NCBI GenBank assembly: GCA_943787205.1 | Contig: CALSLN010000009.1 | Coordinates: 186,001-250,000 of the forward strand | Source: an uncultured Rhodospirillaceae bacterium | Lineage (GTDB): Bacteria > Pseudomonadota > Alphaproteobacteria > Rhodospirillales > Rhodospirillaceae | Reading direction: 5' to 3' | DNA: 64,000 nt | Shown here: positions 36,074-44,882 of the stretch, one piece after another | Position numbering within the stretch: the stretch's first letter is position 1 | Layout: every line of letters starts with the position of its first letter | Made by a program: the position numbers and the translations under genes | Notes under the pieces: generated by a model | Told to the model about the DNA's origin: nothing | The model's input: the letters and a program-made list of their open reading frames with translations, nothing else | Databases searched by the model: none

Positions 36074-37153
36074 TCAGCTACCCGTCGCGTTCACACCAAC
36101 CCGGTTTGGACAGGTGCTCTGGTCCACTGGACAGCGACGCGCGCCAATATCTGAGGCAATACCATCACGGTCCAAGGCCCCCCGCACGAGATCACCCAAT
36201 CCACGAATGAACGTGCAGTCTGAAGCAACGGCGGGAACGCGGGAGAAATGCGGAACACCGCTTTCATCTGCCAGCTCTCGAAATTCAATATCCAACTCCA
36301 CCAAGGTTTCAACGTGCTCTGAAACAAAAGCGATGGGTGCGATCACAATTGGAACACCATCTTCACCGGCCCGTCGCACTTCATCTTCCGTATAGGGCGG
36401 AATCCATTTCACAGGTCCAACTCGGCTTTGATAACAGGTCACCCAATCCAGGTCAGGCATATCCAAGGCCTCCACAATCGCCATGGAGGTTTGCTCCATT
36501 TGCCATTGATACGGATCACCCGCTTTCACAGTGCGCTCGGGCAAACCATGCGCCGAGAGCAAAAGCCGCGGCGTACCATGTTGAGAGGCTTCGTCCATCG
36601 CTTTGCGGATATTGGCAACCGTGGCATCCAAAAACCCATGGTGCAGCGGATAACAACAAATGGTGTTTCGCGGAACATCGAGCCCCTGACGCTTCGCCTC
36701 TTTATCGAAGGCCTTTAATGACGTTCCCGTGGTCGTCGTAGAGAACTGAGGATACAGCGGCAGCATCACAATACGATCAGGATCGAAGGCCTTAATCTTA
36801 CCGACGGTCTCTTCAACCATGGGATGCCAGTACCGCATGAAAATGAAAACTTCGACGTGATCCGCGAACCCTTCGACTTCAGCCTTTAAGGCTGCAGCCT
36901 GTTCTTCGGTGTAAGGCAGCAACGTCGATTGCCCCCCCACCTGTTTGTAAATTTCTTTGCTGGTCGGCGCACGACGCCAGGAAATCAGCTTCGCCAGGCA
37001 CCAACGCAAGGGATTGGGCAATCGCAAGATCGCCGGATCATTAAACAAGTTGAACAGGAAAGGCTGAATCGCTTCGGGCGAGTCTGGACCGCCTAGATTA
37101 AAGATGACCACGGCCAACCGACCGGATTCTTTGCTGTCCTGATTGTTCACCAT
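36074..37153 (-). CDS. hemH: Ferrochelatase, with C-terminal cysteines
   Basis: Inserts Fe2+ into protoporphyrin IX, the last step of protoheme synthesis. 359 residues. Features are 'LAVVIFNLGGPDSPEAI', 'RYWHP', 'LYPQFSTTTTGTSL', the catalytic His in 'LLLSAHGLPERTV' and the acidic 'FVSEHVETLVELDIE'. Three C-terminal-region cysteines (DCTF, and Cys341 and Cys348 in RRCPVDQSTCPN) suggest the [2Fe-2S] type known from some alphaproteobacteria such as Caulobacter. The gene is monocistronic, with a 300-base gap upstream (37154-37454) in which I see no gene. Confidence 0.95.
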   Translation of the reverse strand: MVNNQDSKESGRLAVVIFNLGGPDSPEAIQPFLFNLFNDPAILRLPNPLRWCLAKLISWRRAPTSKEIYKQVGGQSTLLPYTEEQAAALKAEVEGFADHVEVFIFMRYWHPMVEETVGKIKAFDPDRIVMLPLYPQFSTTTTGTSLKAFDKEAKRQGLDVPRNTICCYPLHHGFLDATVANIRKAMDEASQHGTPRLLLSAHGLPERTVKAGDPYQWQMEQTSMAIVEALDMPDLDWVTCYQSRVGPVKWIPPYTEDEVRRAGEDGVPIVIAPIAFVSEHVETLVELDIEFRELADESGVPHFSRVPAVASDCTFIRGLGDLVRGALDRDGIASDIGARRCPVDQSTCPNRVGVNATGS

Positions 37154-37454
37154 CGCCCGCTCCTACGCCCGTTACGCTTAGACTTAACGGAATATCTGTA
37201 CCATAGAGGTTTGTGAACAGTCCCCCACCGAGACAAAGGTTTATCATGCGTTTGAGCGGGACCAGCGAGACATAACCCTATTGCGCGTGGGGTACCGGGG
37301 GACCCCAATCAGCATCGCGAGCAAATTAGGGAAACGGCAGAAGACTGGCATAAATTAGGGACCGTTCACGACAGAGGGGGATCACCTGCGACATCCCGCT
37401 ACACAGCGTGCCGCCCCTGCACTACAAACGATCCAACAATGAAGGGGAACAGCA

Positions 37455-38798
37455 TTGGCACACGGATCCGCGACAGCAGAACCAGATCGCAGCGGCATTA
37501 AGGTTGGCCCGGTATGGATTGAACCAGGCTTTTCACGCCTAAACGTCTACACGCTTCTGTATGCGTCCTTCTTTACCATCGCCAGTTCTGTCTTTCTGAG
37601 CGCAACGCAGCCATACTTATTCAACACTATTCTCAATATTCCTGTCGAGAGTCAGGGCGGCCTATCGGGGCGCTTGGTCTTCTTCGCCGAACTCGTCGTC
37701 ATCGTTCTTATCGGCCCTCTCGGAGTACTCGCCGACAAAATTGGCCGCCGCCCCATTTATGCAGCGGGCTATTTCTTCCTGTTCATCGGCTACATGCTTT
37801 ACCCAACAGCTGAGAGTGTTCCAGAGTTGACCTTGTATCGCATGGTGTTTGCCGTGGGGGTGGCCTGTAACACAGCAATGGTCGCAACCGTTCAGGCCGA
37901 TTACCCTCAGAATGCCTGGCGTGGCAAGCTGCTGGGCCTTTGCGGCCTCCTTCAAGGCACCGGCGTCGTCATCGTGCTCGGTGTCTCGCGTAGCGTACCC
38001 AGTTGGCTGGTAGACGCTGGCATGGATCAATTTGCCGTTGGACGTCTTACGTTCTGGACCTTCGCAGTCATCTGTTTAATCAATGCGGTCATCCTTCGCC
38101 TTGGACTGAAAGGCGGCATCCCCTCAACCAAGACGGAAAAAGAACCCCTACCCAAGCTTCTAAAGCGCGGCTTCAGAGCTGGAAAGAACCCTCGCATCGC
38201 CTTGTCCTATGTCGCTGCCTTCGTCTCACGTGGTGACCTCATCGTCGTCAGCACCTTCTTCTCGCTGTGGCTGGTACAAGCAGGCATGGCCAATGGTTCC
38301 ACCGCTGAAGACGCGCTCGAAGAGGGAATTCTATTCTTCATAATCGTCCAAGCTATCGCCGTCCTGTGGGCGCCGTTCGCTGGGATAATCATTGATCGCT
38401 TCGACCGTGTCACAGCCCTCAGCATCGCCATGGCTATCGCGGCGGCCGGTTACCTGTCCCTTGGTTTTATCGGGGACCCAACCCAACCCATCATGTATGG
38501 CGCTGCTGTGATCCTCGGTATGGGTGAAATCAACGCTGTACTGGCAGCCCAGGCCCTCATCGGCCAGGAAGCCCCAAAAGACGGTCGCGGTGCAGTCGTA
38601 GGGGTGTTCGGGTTCTTTGGCGCCATTGGCATTCTGCTGGCCGCTTCAATCGGCGGATACCTGTTCGACGCATGGATGCCCGCAGGACCTTTCGTGCTCA
38701 TGGGCGTTGCTAATGCAATCCTCGTGGTTATCGCTGTCTCGGTTCGTATCCTTGCAAACCCATCGACACAGAACATACCGACAGAAGAAACACTCTAG
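37455..38798 (+). CDS. MFS transporter
   Basis: 447 residues with 12 predicted transmembrane helices. The loop 2-3 motif 'GPLGVLADKIGRRPIYAAG' is the classical MFS signature and recurs weakly in 'GIIIDRFDRVTAL'. The first codon is TTG at 37455, supported by AAGGGG 9 bases upstream. It is followed 20 bases later by a DUF1838 gene on the same strand, so uptake of the compound handled by that protein is a reasonable guess. The substrate is unknown. Confidence 0.88.
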   Translation: MAHGSATAEPDRSGIKVGPVWIEPGFSRLNVYTLLYASFFTIASSVFLSATQPYLFNTILNIPVESQGGLSGRLVFFAELVVIVLIGPLGVLADKIGRRPIYAAGYFFLFIGYMLYPTAESVPELTLYRMVFAVGVACNTAMVATVQADYPQNAWRGKLLGLCGLLQGTGVVIVLGVSRSVPSWLVDAGMDQFAVGRLTFWTFAVICLINAVILRLGLKGGIPSTKTEKEPLPKLLKRGFRAGKNPRIALSYVAAFVSRGDLIVVSTFFSLWLVQAGMANGSTAEDALEEGILFFIIVQAIAVLWAPFAGIIIDRFDRVTALSIAMAIAAAGYLSLGFIGDPTQPIMYGAAVILGMGEINAVLAAQALIGQEAPKDGRGAVVGVFGFFGAIGILLAASIGGYLFDAWMPAGPFVLMGVANAILVVIAVSVRILANPSTQNIPTEETL

Positions 38799-38818
38799 AG
38801 ACTGAAACGGAGCCTCTC

Positions 38819-39817
38819 ATGAATTTCCATTACCCAATGTCACGTCCCCTTACGGCCGATTTAAACCGCCGGAACGCCCTCAAAACTTTGGGCGGCCTCG
38901 GTGGCGCAGGTTTTATGGGAGCAGCTTTTGGTGCTGGGCAAGCCCATGCTAGCTTAACGCCAGGCAGCGATGAAATCAGCATCGACTTATCAGACCCAGC
39001 CCAAAATTTGAGATCTTACATCCGCCTCCAGGGTGATCTGGACTCATCCAACGTCTCTGTCGGTTACTACTCAGGCACGATTTACAACGTCGTCGGTGAT
39101 TGGAAGAAAGTCACCCCCTTATGCGGACTAGCCGGCATCGGTGTCCGTCGCATTGAGCCCCAACCAGAGAATAAATACCGTGTCTTCAACCGGGAACTGG
39201 CGTTCTATTCAGACATCAAAACCGGCGAATTCGTCGACGTTTGGGACAACCCCCTGAACAACGAACGCGTGGAAGTCCTACCGATCCAGAACAAGACCGT
39301 GAACGCCGAAATCGCGCCGATCTTTGAATTCGATATGGAAGGCACGATTGTTCGGTCACCATTCAATCCACCTTGGGAAATCTTGAATGGCTCGGCACTC
39401 GCGCTGTTCGAGGTTCATCAGGAACTAAAATCAGAACTTCAACCTGATGAATGGCCCCGAGAGAGTTCAGGCGAGATGATGCGCATCTCTGAAATGTTTC
39501 ACCGTCATTGCCGCACCGCCGATTTAGAGAATCAAGACCTGACATCTATCCCCTACGTTGGTACCTGGATGCGCCTTGCGCCGTATTTGCCATGGATGTT
39601 GATGGGACAAACAGAAGGGCATCTGTACTACCGCTGCTCCATGCACAAGTTCACAAGCATCGAGCAACTACCAAAGGCCTTCCTGGCAAAAGCAGAAAAA
39701 GAGTATCCGGATTTTCTGGAAGCACCAAAGCAAGAAAGCTGGGGCACGCCGAACAATTCGAGCTTCAACGTATACAAGGAAACACGGTCACCGATGGCCG
39801 TTAAAGGTCAAAGCTAA
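38819..39817 (+). CDS. DUF1838 protein with Tat signal (copy 1)
   Basis: 332 residues. A twin-arginine signal (LNRRNALKTLGG, then a hydrophobic Gly/Ala stretch ending AHA, about residue 42) points to export of a folded protein. The DUF1838 body follows: 'LRSYIRLQGDLDSSNVSVGYYSGTIY', 'NREL AFYSDIKTGEFVDVWDNPLNNE', the signature 'WPRESSGEMMRI', and the C-terminal 'YVGTWMRLAPYLPWMLMGQTEGHLYY'. The family has no proven biochemical function. This is one of four paralogs in the window. It sits between an MFS transporter and a convergent GntR regulator. Confidence 0.88.
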   Translation: MNFHYPMSRPLTADLNRRNALKTLGGLGGAGFMGAAFGAGQAHASLTPGSDEISIDLSDPAQNLRSYIRLQGDLDSSNVSVGYYSGTIYNVVGDWKKVTPLCGLAGIGVRRIEPQPENKYRVFNRELAFYSDIKTGEFVDVWDNPLNNERVEVLPIQNKTVNAEIAPIFEFDMEGTIVRSPFNPPWEILNGSALALFEVHQELKSELQPDEWPRESSGEMMRISEMFHRHCRTADLENQDLTSIPYVGTWMRLAPYLPWMLMGQTEGHLYYRCSMHKFTSIEQLPKAFLAKAEKEYPDFLEAPKQESWGTPNNSSFNVYKETRSPMAVKGQS

Positions 39818-39820
39818 GCA

Positions 39821-40513
39821 CTAAAACTGGCTGCCTTCGCCCACATTCTTGGCCGACATCATATGGGTGCGCATTTGGGTTTCTGCCCATTGCGCATCCC
39901 CTGCCTCGAATGCGGCGATCAGTTCACGATGATGCCAACAACTTCGCTCTAGATGCTGCTGAATGGTGTGCTGGTACCGTTTCATCAGCACCAGTTGCAC
40001 CTGCATCAACGGATGCACCAAATCTTTCATACGTTTTGAGCCGGCGTGCTCCAAAATTACGGTGTGAAACGAATCATTGAGATCCGAGAACGTCAGCGCC
40101 GCCTCTTTGCCAACTTCAGCCACAACGGCTTCCATTTCGGCTGCAAGCCGCTTCAGCCCATCGATGGCCGATGGTGTGAGCCGTGTTGCCGCGCGCGCTG
40201 CTGCATAGCTTTCAAACAGCGCCCGCAATTCAAAACACTCTTCGATTTCTTCTTCGGTAAAATCTCGTACGAACGCGCGCTTATAGCCGCTCATCGAGAC
40301 AAGCCCTTCGCTCTCTAAGCGACGAAGGGCATCCCGGACCGGCGTTCGGCTTACACCAACGACCTCGGCTAAGTCTTGCTCAACCAGAAACGCACCGGAC
40401 GGCAAAGAGCCGTCGATGATCCGACGGCGAATCGCCTCATAGGCACGATCAGCAGCACGACCCTTTTCGGGCTGAAGCGCGACGGCAGATAGAGTGGGTG
40501 CCTCGATTGGCAT
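39821..40513 (-). CDS. GntR/FadR-type regulator with FCD domain
   Basis: About 230 residues from the ATG at 40513; the frame extends 12 codons further to a TTG, which I disfavour. The winged helix-turn-helix is at about 15-75 ('RRRIIDGSLPSGAFLVEQDLAEVVGVSRTPVRDALRRLESEGLV'), followed by an all-helical FCD ligand domain. The FCD domain has metal-site residues in 'DLNDSFHTVILEHAG' and 'HHRELIAAFEAGD'. FCD regulators sense organic acids or sugar acids. It converges with the DUF1838 gene (3 bases between stops) and probably controls the neighbouring MFS/DUF1838 genes. Confidence 0.9.
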   Translation of the reverse strand: MPIEAPTLSAVALQPEKGRAADRAYEAIRRRIIDGSLPSGAFLVEQDLAEVVGVSRTPVRDALRRLESEGLVSMSGYKRAFVRDFTEEEIEECFELRALFESYAAARAATRLTPSAIDGLKRLAAEMEAVVAEVGKEAALTFSDLNDSFHTVILEHAGSKRMKDLVHPLMQVQLVLMKRYQHTIQQHLERSCWHHRELIAAFEAGDAQWAETQMRTHMMSAKNVGEGSQF

Positions 40514-40576
40514 AGAAAACACAATCTCCGGCGGCGCGCGCCCTGTCAATCAGCCTCGTTCAATATGGGGTGTGGT

Positions 40577-41116
40577 TCAGCTCTCGGCTGACATCGGCGC
40601 CTGTTCGGGTACGCCCGCGCCAATATCGACCCAATTCACATTTGACATGTTCAAATAGCGTTCGGACTGATCGCCATACTTTAACTTCTCCACGACTTCA
40701 GAAAGAGAAACCAGACGGTCGGGCTTACCGTCCTGAGTCTCAAGCGGAAGAACAAGGGCCTCGACAGAAATCTCAGACCCATTGCTCGCAGCAAACATCA
40801 TTTCCATCCGAAATCCGCAGGGCGTGGACACTGATAAGATCCCGTTTTCATAAAGGGCCCGTTGCATGCCTGGTGGTTGACCTTCGCCGACAACCTCCCC
40901 CGTCTTGTCACGCCCCCATCGCTCCACGACCTTGGTTCCGATCAAGCGAAAAACAAGATAGCCGTCGTATACGTCGGCGATATGCAGATGCGGTGCATAC
41001 TCTGGATGGGCTTTATCTAAAAAGACAGATTGGAGTGGAGCATGTTGCCCCTCGTCTCTGAGCGATGCCCAATGCTCGAAAAAGCCTCGACATTTTTCTG
41101 TCTTAAACGTTGTCAT
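40577..41116 (-). CDS. PAS_5-type PAS domain protein
   Basis: About 179 residues, starting at the ATG at 41116 (a frame five codons longer exists). The pattern 'CRGFFEHWASLRDEG ... PHLHIADVYDGYLVFRLIGTKVVERWGRDKTGEVVG' is that of the PAS_5 family of alphaproteobacteria, short single-PAS proteins without output domains. The ligand and partner are unknown. It is upstream of and on the same strand as the GntR gene, 63 bases away, so it may be co-transcribed. Confidence 0.75.
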   Translation of the reverse strand: MTTFKTEKCRGFFEHWASLRDEGQHAPLQSVFLDKAHPEYAPHLHIADVYDGYLVFRLIGTKVVERWGRDKTGEVVGEGQPPGMQRALYENGILSVSTPCGFRMEMMFAASNGSEISVEALVLPLETQDGKPDRLVSLSEVVEKLKYGDQSERYLNMSNVNWVDIGAGVPEQAPMSAES

Positions 41117-41219
41117 CGGACCCCAACACACACTTTGCTAAAGACGAAGACTCAAACTGAACAAATCACGTAAGCTTACCCTATACCGCCCATCTTACAC
41201 ACCCAGCATTAAGGCCGGA

Positions 41220-41957
41220 ATGACCCTAGAGAGCAGATACACAAACACCCGCCATGGGACGGTGCATTACCGAACCATGGGCGACGGGTCACCGCTTGTG
41301 CTGCTGCACGCCACACCGAAGTCATCCCGATCCCTATTAAACGTTATGCCACATCTCGCCACTCACCACCGCGTGATTGCACCGGACACGCTGGGTTTCG
41401 GTGAATCGGATCCCTTACCCACCCCTCTCACCATAGAGGTTTTGGCCGAAGCCATGGCCGACCTTTTGAACACATTAGGTGTGGAGCCGGCCGCCGTTTT
41501 TGGTTTGCATACGGGAAACAAAATCGGCACTGCCTTAGCGTCTCGCTGGCCGGAGTTGGTCTCTCGTTTTATTCTTTGTGGCATGACCCACTCAATCATC
41601 ATAGATCGTGAGGCGAGAGAGGCTGCCATTAGAGCGTTAGTCAGCACACCGTTCACAAAAAAAGACATCTCTGACGATGAAAAGTGCGATCGTGAACAAG
41701 GCGGGGACAGCATCGATGCCATCTACGCCGCCAACTATGGTTTTGATCTTACGAGCACCTTAGCGTCGCTCTCCGTACCAACTTTGGTGCTGGAACTCGC
41801 CACGCCGGAAGAAGACCACCTGGGTCGCCAAGCCGAAAACCTTGCAGCCCAAATTCCCAACGCACAGGCATACACCTTTGAAGGCAGCGACCGCGACGCC
41901 CTAGATCAGCGACCTCAAGACCTTGCCCGGGCTATTTTGAGTTTCACCCACACCTGA
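41220..41957 (+). CDS. Alpha/beta hydrolase with His in the nucleophile elbow
   Basis: 245 residues, alpha/beta-hydrolase fold. 'SPLVLLHATPKSSRSLLNVMPHLA' (oxyanion region) and 'HHRVIAPDTLGFGESDPLP' are typical of the MhpC-like group. The nucleophile elbow reads GLHTGN, with His97 where Ser is expected, and the C-terminal catalytic His region reads 'GSDRDALDQRP' without a His. Either this subfamily uses another chemistry or the protein is a non-hydrolytic binder. It is the first gene of a short plus-strand pair with a membrane protein, next to the DUF1838/GntR group. Confidence 0.85.
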   Translation: MTLESRYTNTRHGTVHYRTMGDGSPLVLLHATPKSSRSLLNVMPHLATHHRVIAPDTLGFGESDPLPTPLTIEVLAEAMADLLNTLGVEPAAVFGLHTGNKIGTALASRWPELVSRFILCGMTHSIIIDREAREAAIRALVSTPFTKKDISDDEKCDREQGGDSIDAIYAANYGFDLTSTLASLSVPTLVLELATPEEDHLGRQAENLAAQIPNAQAYTFEGSDRDALDQRPQDLARAILSFTHT

Positions 41958-41995
41958 GACCACCTATTATTAAAGCGCAGCAGACGGAGGACATA

Positions 41996-42373
41996 ATGCG
42001 AGAAAAAGCACGAACTCTTGCGCTTATTGGAGCCGGGCTGATCAATTTTATTCCCGTGATTGGTGTCCTGTCCGCACGTCAAATTCAGCAATCATACGGC
42101 GTGGATATCTCCAGCCCTGACCTTGAGATTCTACTCCGGCACCGTGCCGTCCTGTTCGGTTTGGCGGGTGGCTTTATCCTCTATTCCACCTACAGGAAAG
42201 ACTTACAAAACCTGGCAATAGGCGGCGGCTTCGTCAGCATGGTTAGCTTTATTGCTCTTGCTGTATCCATCGGAGGCTATAGCGCAGCTCTCAACACCAT
42301 CATCATCGCTGATGTTACTGGATGCATATTCCTGTTAATTGCTTTGGCGTTGAAGCCGAGCAAACCAAACTAA
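41996..42373 (+). CDS. Four-helix membrane protein, unknown
   Basis: 125 residues with four predicted transmembrane segments (about 8-26, 51-66, 74-93 and 98-118), and short loops. 'GLINFIPVIGVLSARQIQQSYGVD' and 'LEILLRHRAVLFGLAGGFILYS' are the most patterned parts. I do not recognise an assigned function. It follows the hydrolase gene by 38 bases, and its stop overlaps the stop of the convergent cytochrome b gene by 4 bases. Confidence 0.7.
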   Translation: MREKARTLALIGAGLINFIPVIGVLSARQIQQSYGVDISSPDLEILLRHRAVLFGLAGGFILYSTYRKDLQNLAIGGGFVSMVSFIALAVSIGGYSAALNTIIIADVTGCIFLLIALALKPSKPN

Positions 42374-42993
42374 ACGTCCCGTTCCGACTCCACCGCTCCG
42401 GCTGGCCACATGCGCAGGAGGATGTTGTCCTTTCGTGCGAAATGGTGCCACAGCGCTGCTAGAATATGCAGGCCCAAAATTACGCCACCCGCGTACAGTG
42501 CGTACCGATGAATGTTGGCAAAGAAGACGTAGCCAAATTGATGGTCTAGCGGCAGTTGGGGCAAAATCGGGGGAATAATATCCCACGCAAAGAACCATAA
42601 CTCCGTATCACCGAATTGGGGCGAATCCCCCAACACAGAGTTAGCCGCCCAACCCGACAAGGGCATCACCAACAACAACGTGTACAGAAACCCGTGCGTC
42701 AGCCGCGCGATCCACTTTTGATATGCCTCCAACGATGCCGGCAAGCCGGGTGCTGGATTCCGATAACGCCACGACAGGCGATAACTCACCAAGGCGAGAA
42801 TGAGGATGCCATTGGTGATGTGTACTTGGGCCATCAGGTTGTGCAGCCCCAACATCGTCTCATCTTTGAACGACGCGCCATAGGTGGCCGACATAATAAA
42901 GCCAACGGGCACCTCAAGCAGAATCATGAAAGCGATCAGCCAGTGCAACCATTTAGCGCGACCGCCCCAGGATGTGTCCGTATTCTCTGCCAT
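42370..42993 (-). CDS. Cytochrome b561-type membrane protein
   Basis: 207 residues from the ATG at 42993, which has GGGGAGG and AAGG sequences upstream; the longer open frame to 43170 has no homology. Four transmembrane helices carry the di-heme b561 histidines in 'KWLHWLIAFM', 'GLHNLMAQVHITNG', 'THGFLYTLLLVMPLSGW' and 'NIHRYALYAGGVILGLHILAALWHHF'. The end is 'ARKDNILLRMWP', as in YodB/CybB proteins. These move electrons between the quinone pool and periplasmic partners. The neighbouring Tat-exported DUF1838 copy 2 could be such a partner, but this is inference. Confidence 0.9.
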   Translation of the reverse strand: MAENTDTSWGGRAKWLHWLIAFMILLEVPVGFIMSATYGASFKDETMLGLHNLMAQVHITNGILILALVSYRLSWRYRNPAPGLPASLEAYQKWIARLTHGFLYTLLLVMPLSGWAANSVLGDSPQFGDTELWFFAWDIIPPILPQLPLDHQFGYVFFANIHRYALYAGGVILGLHILAALWHHFARKDNILLRMWPAGAVESERDV

Positions 42994-43091
42994 GCCTTGG
43001 CCTCCCCAGCGCCAATAATCCGACGCCATGGTTCCCGGAATATCTCGTGAAGGCAAGGGCCGGTCATAATCTGACCCAGCGATTTTAGTCG

Positions 43092-43170
43092 TGCATGGGG
43101 TCGTTCCACCGATCATACGTGTATGGGCTCGACCCTTCGAACCAACGGTGCATGGGCTCGTTCCGAGCAT
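43092..43170 (-). repeat. Three imperfect ~28-bp tandem copies, within a small frame
   Basis: Copies begin at 43092, 43120 and 43149 (plus strand TGCATGGGGTCGTTCC, TGTATGGGCTCGACCC, TGCATGGGCTCGTTCC). On the minus strand they lie in a possible 41-codon gene (43085-43210, AGGA before the ATG) that encodes a repeated NEPMHRW / NDPMHD pattern. It could be a small protein upstream of the cytochrome gene. Confidence 0.45.
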
Positions 43171-43317
43171 TTTTGTGCTCTAAAAATTGGGAGTCCCAGA
43201 CTTGTGCCATTTCCTGGCATCGAGCCGCCGGTCTGTGGACACGGGTTGCGACCGTGGTTCTCGCACCTGCGAATACCGGTCTAGGGTTGGGCACACTTTA
43301 AAAATAGGACTTTTCTT

Positions 43318-44431
43318 ATGCAGTCGAATTTCGTCAATGACCTGATGACCAATCGCCGTTCAATGCTGAAAGGCCTGGGGGGTGAGCGCCCTTGGCGGCC
43401 TCGCAGGAGGACTAGGGTCGACCTTGTCGCCCAGTCCAGCTGCGGCTGCAGTCAACAATCGGTCAGGAGGTCTCGACTGGAGTGACCCTAAAGACAACCT
43501 GTGGGCCTTCGGGAAAATTTGGGCTGGATATGATGAGCCGGTGATCGGCTCTTTCTACGGCCTGTTGTATGCGCGGATCGGCAACAAACGCATGATCCCT
43601 CTGTTCGGTTATGAAGGGACTGGCTGTCTTCAATGTAAGTGGGACCCTGACGGCTTCCTCAACATCAAATCCCGCGAAACAGGCTACTTCACAGATCTCG
43701 AGACGGGAGAACCGCTCAAGCACTGGTACAATCCATTCACAGAAGAAACTGTCGAAGTCTACGACTTCTACAACGATCTGCTCGGCGGCCGCCTCGGCAC
43801 CCAGATTCCTAAGTTTGCCATGGGCGGCGCAGGCGACAGCCCGACCTTGATGAACGAAGGCACAGTGTTCCCAGACGAGAACGGTGAGTACCCGTTCCTC
43901 CTGCCCTTCGAGCAGTACGGTGAAGACCTGTTACTGAGCTGGGATTACACCCACGAATATACCAATCCAGTCACGCCAGAAGGGTGGCCAAAGTCCTCGA
44001 CCGGCAAGACCATCACGCCGTCCGAACACTTCCTGTTCTATGTCGATCGTAACGAAGTTGAAGACCGCAGTATTCCGGCAGCCCGCTTCAGGGCCGAGTT
44101 CTCGCGTCAGTGCAACTGGTGGCCTTTTATGAAAATGGGCGGAAGCAAGTATCAGGACGGCGTCTTGATCGGCCGTATGTTCAGTCAGAAAGGACTGCCC
44201 GGCACGCAATCTGTCAGGCCGAAGCTCCTGAACTACATTGAGAAGCATGCGCCGGAGTATCTAACCCTTCCTGACGGTTGGCCAATCCAGAACCACCGTG
44301 TCGGTACTTGGGAAAGCTATCGCCAGGACATCCCACCCGAGAACCCCGACTACGAGTGGACGACCCAACGTCGAGACGACATTCTCGCTCCCCCGACCGG
44401 TTCAGGGTCTACCGCCGGAAAGGGACTATAG
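43318..44431 (+). CDS. DUF1838 protein with Tat signal (copy 2), one frameshift
   Basis: About 370 residues after repair. The ATG at 43318 opens a Tat signal (TNRRSMLKGLG). A run of six G (43377-43382) is one base too long: with five G the signal continues 'VSALGGLAGGLGSTLSPSPAAAA'. The body shows the same landmarks as its paralogs: 'DNLWAFGKIWAGYDEPVIGSFYGLLYARIGN', 'TDLETGEPLKHWYNPFTEETVEV', 'WPKSSTGKTITPSEHFLFY' and 'RQCNWWPFMKMGG'. It carries a longer central insert than copy 1. It is transcribed away from the cytochrome b561 gene and ends before a strong hairpin. Confidence 0.85.
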
Positions 44432-44467
44432 AGCTGTGAGATCTATATTTGTCGTCGCTCAGAGCGC

Positions 44468-44521
44468 TTGGGTTTGACAGCTAGCTCAGTACGGAGACTG
44501 AGTTAGCTAGTCCAAACCCAA
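44468..44521. terminator. Long inverted repeat after DUF1838 copy 2
   Basis: TTGGGTTTG..AGCTAGCTCAG / CTGAGTTAGCTAG..CAAACCCAA, an arm of about 22 bases with two small mismatches. It lies 37 bases after the DUF1838 stop and 10 bases past the end of the porin fragment on the other strand. No T-run is seen; it is probably a bidirectional terminator, or an element end. Confidence 0.6.
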
Positions 44522-44530
44522 CTCCAGACC

Positions 44531-44776
44531 CTAAAACTTGATATTTAGGTCTACGCGGAACCTGTTGCCTTTCTCTTTCGTGGTAATAGCATCAACAAGA
44601 TAGAGCCGCGTCAGCACGTTTGCGTTGTTAGTAATCGCATATCCTGCACGCAACTCATGGCCTTTGATGCTGCTGGCACGTGTTTGACCACCAGCACCAA
44701 AGCGCACCCAATCACCTGCGGCATATGAGTTATCGATAGCGAACTGCTCAATTCGCTTCCTGTGTTTGAATGTTGT
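44531..44776 (-). pseudogene. C-terminal fragment of an outer-membrane porin
   Basis: About 80 codons ending at the TAG at 44531-44533: 'FAIDNSYAAGDWVRFGAGGQ', 'IKGHELRAGYAITNNANVLTRLYLV' and the final 'GNRFRVDLNIKF'. Alternating residues and a terminal Phe mark the last strands of a beta-barrel of the putative-porin kind. Upstream it shifts frame ('DFYNIQTQEAN') and then ends at a long perfect inverted repeat. No start or signal peptide is present, so this is a remnant. Confidence 0.65.
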
Positions 44777-44782
44777 AAAAGT

Positions 44783-44845
44783 CTAGATCGAACGGTTTCG
44801 CACGCCTTAAAAAGCTAAGGGCTGTGCTAAAACCGTTCGATCTAG
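44783..44845. repeat. Perfect 16-bp inverted repeat with nested stem
   Basis: CTAGATCGAACGGTTT (44783-44798) and AAACCGTTCGATCTAG (44830-44845) are exact reverse complements. Inside lie GCAC/GTGC and a near-match GCCTTA/TAAGGGC, so almost the whole 63 bases can fold. It is 37 bases past the chemoreceptor stop and could act as its terminator; it also borders the porin remnant. Confidence 0.75.
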
Positions 44846-44882
44846 TTTGATCTCACGAGTTGAGACAATCGCCACGACGCCG

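Noticed and set aside
37154..37454. Gene in the gap between hemH and the MFS transporter
   Set aside because: No frame with a start, ribosome site and family pattern; only a small GGGG/CCCC hairpin.
43092..43170. Possible CRISPR array
   Set aside because: Only three short imperfect copies directly abutting each other, no spacers, and no cas genes nearby.
42994..43170. 59-residue N-terminal extension of the cytochrome b561 protein
   Set aside because: No homology or signal, and the internal ATG at 42993 has a clear ribosome site.
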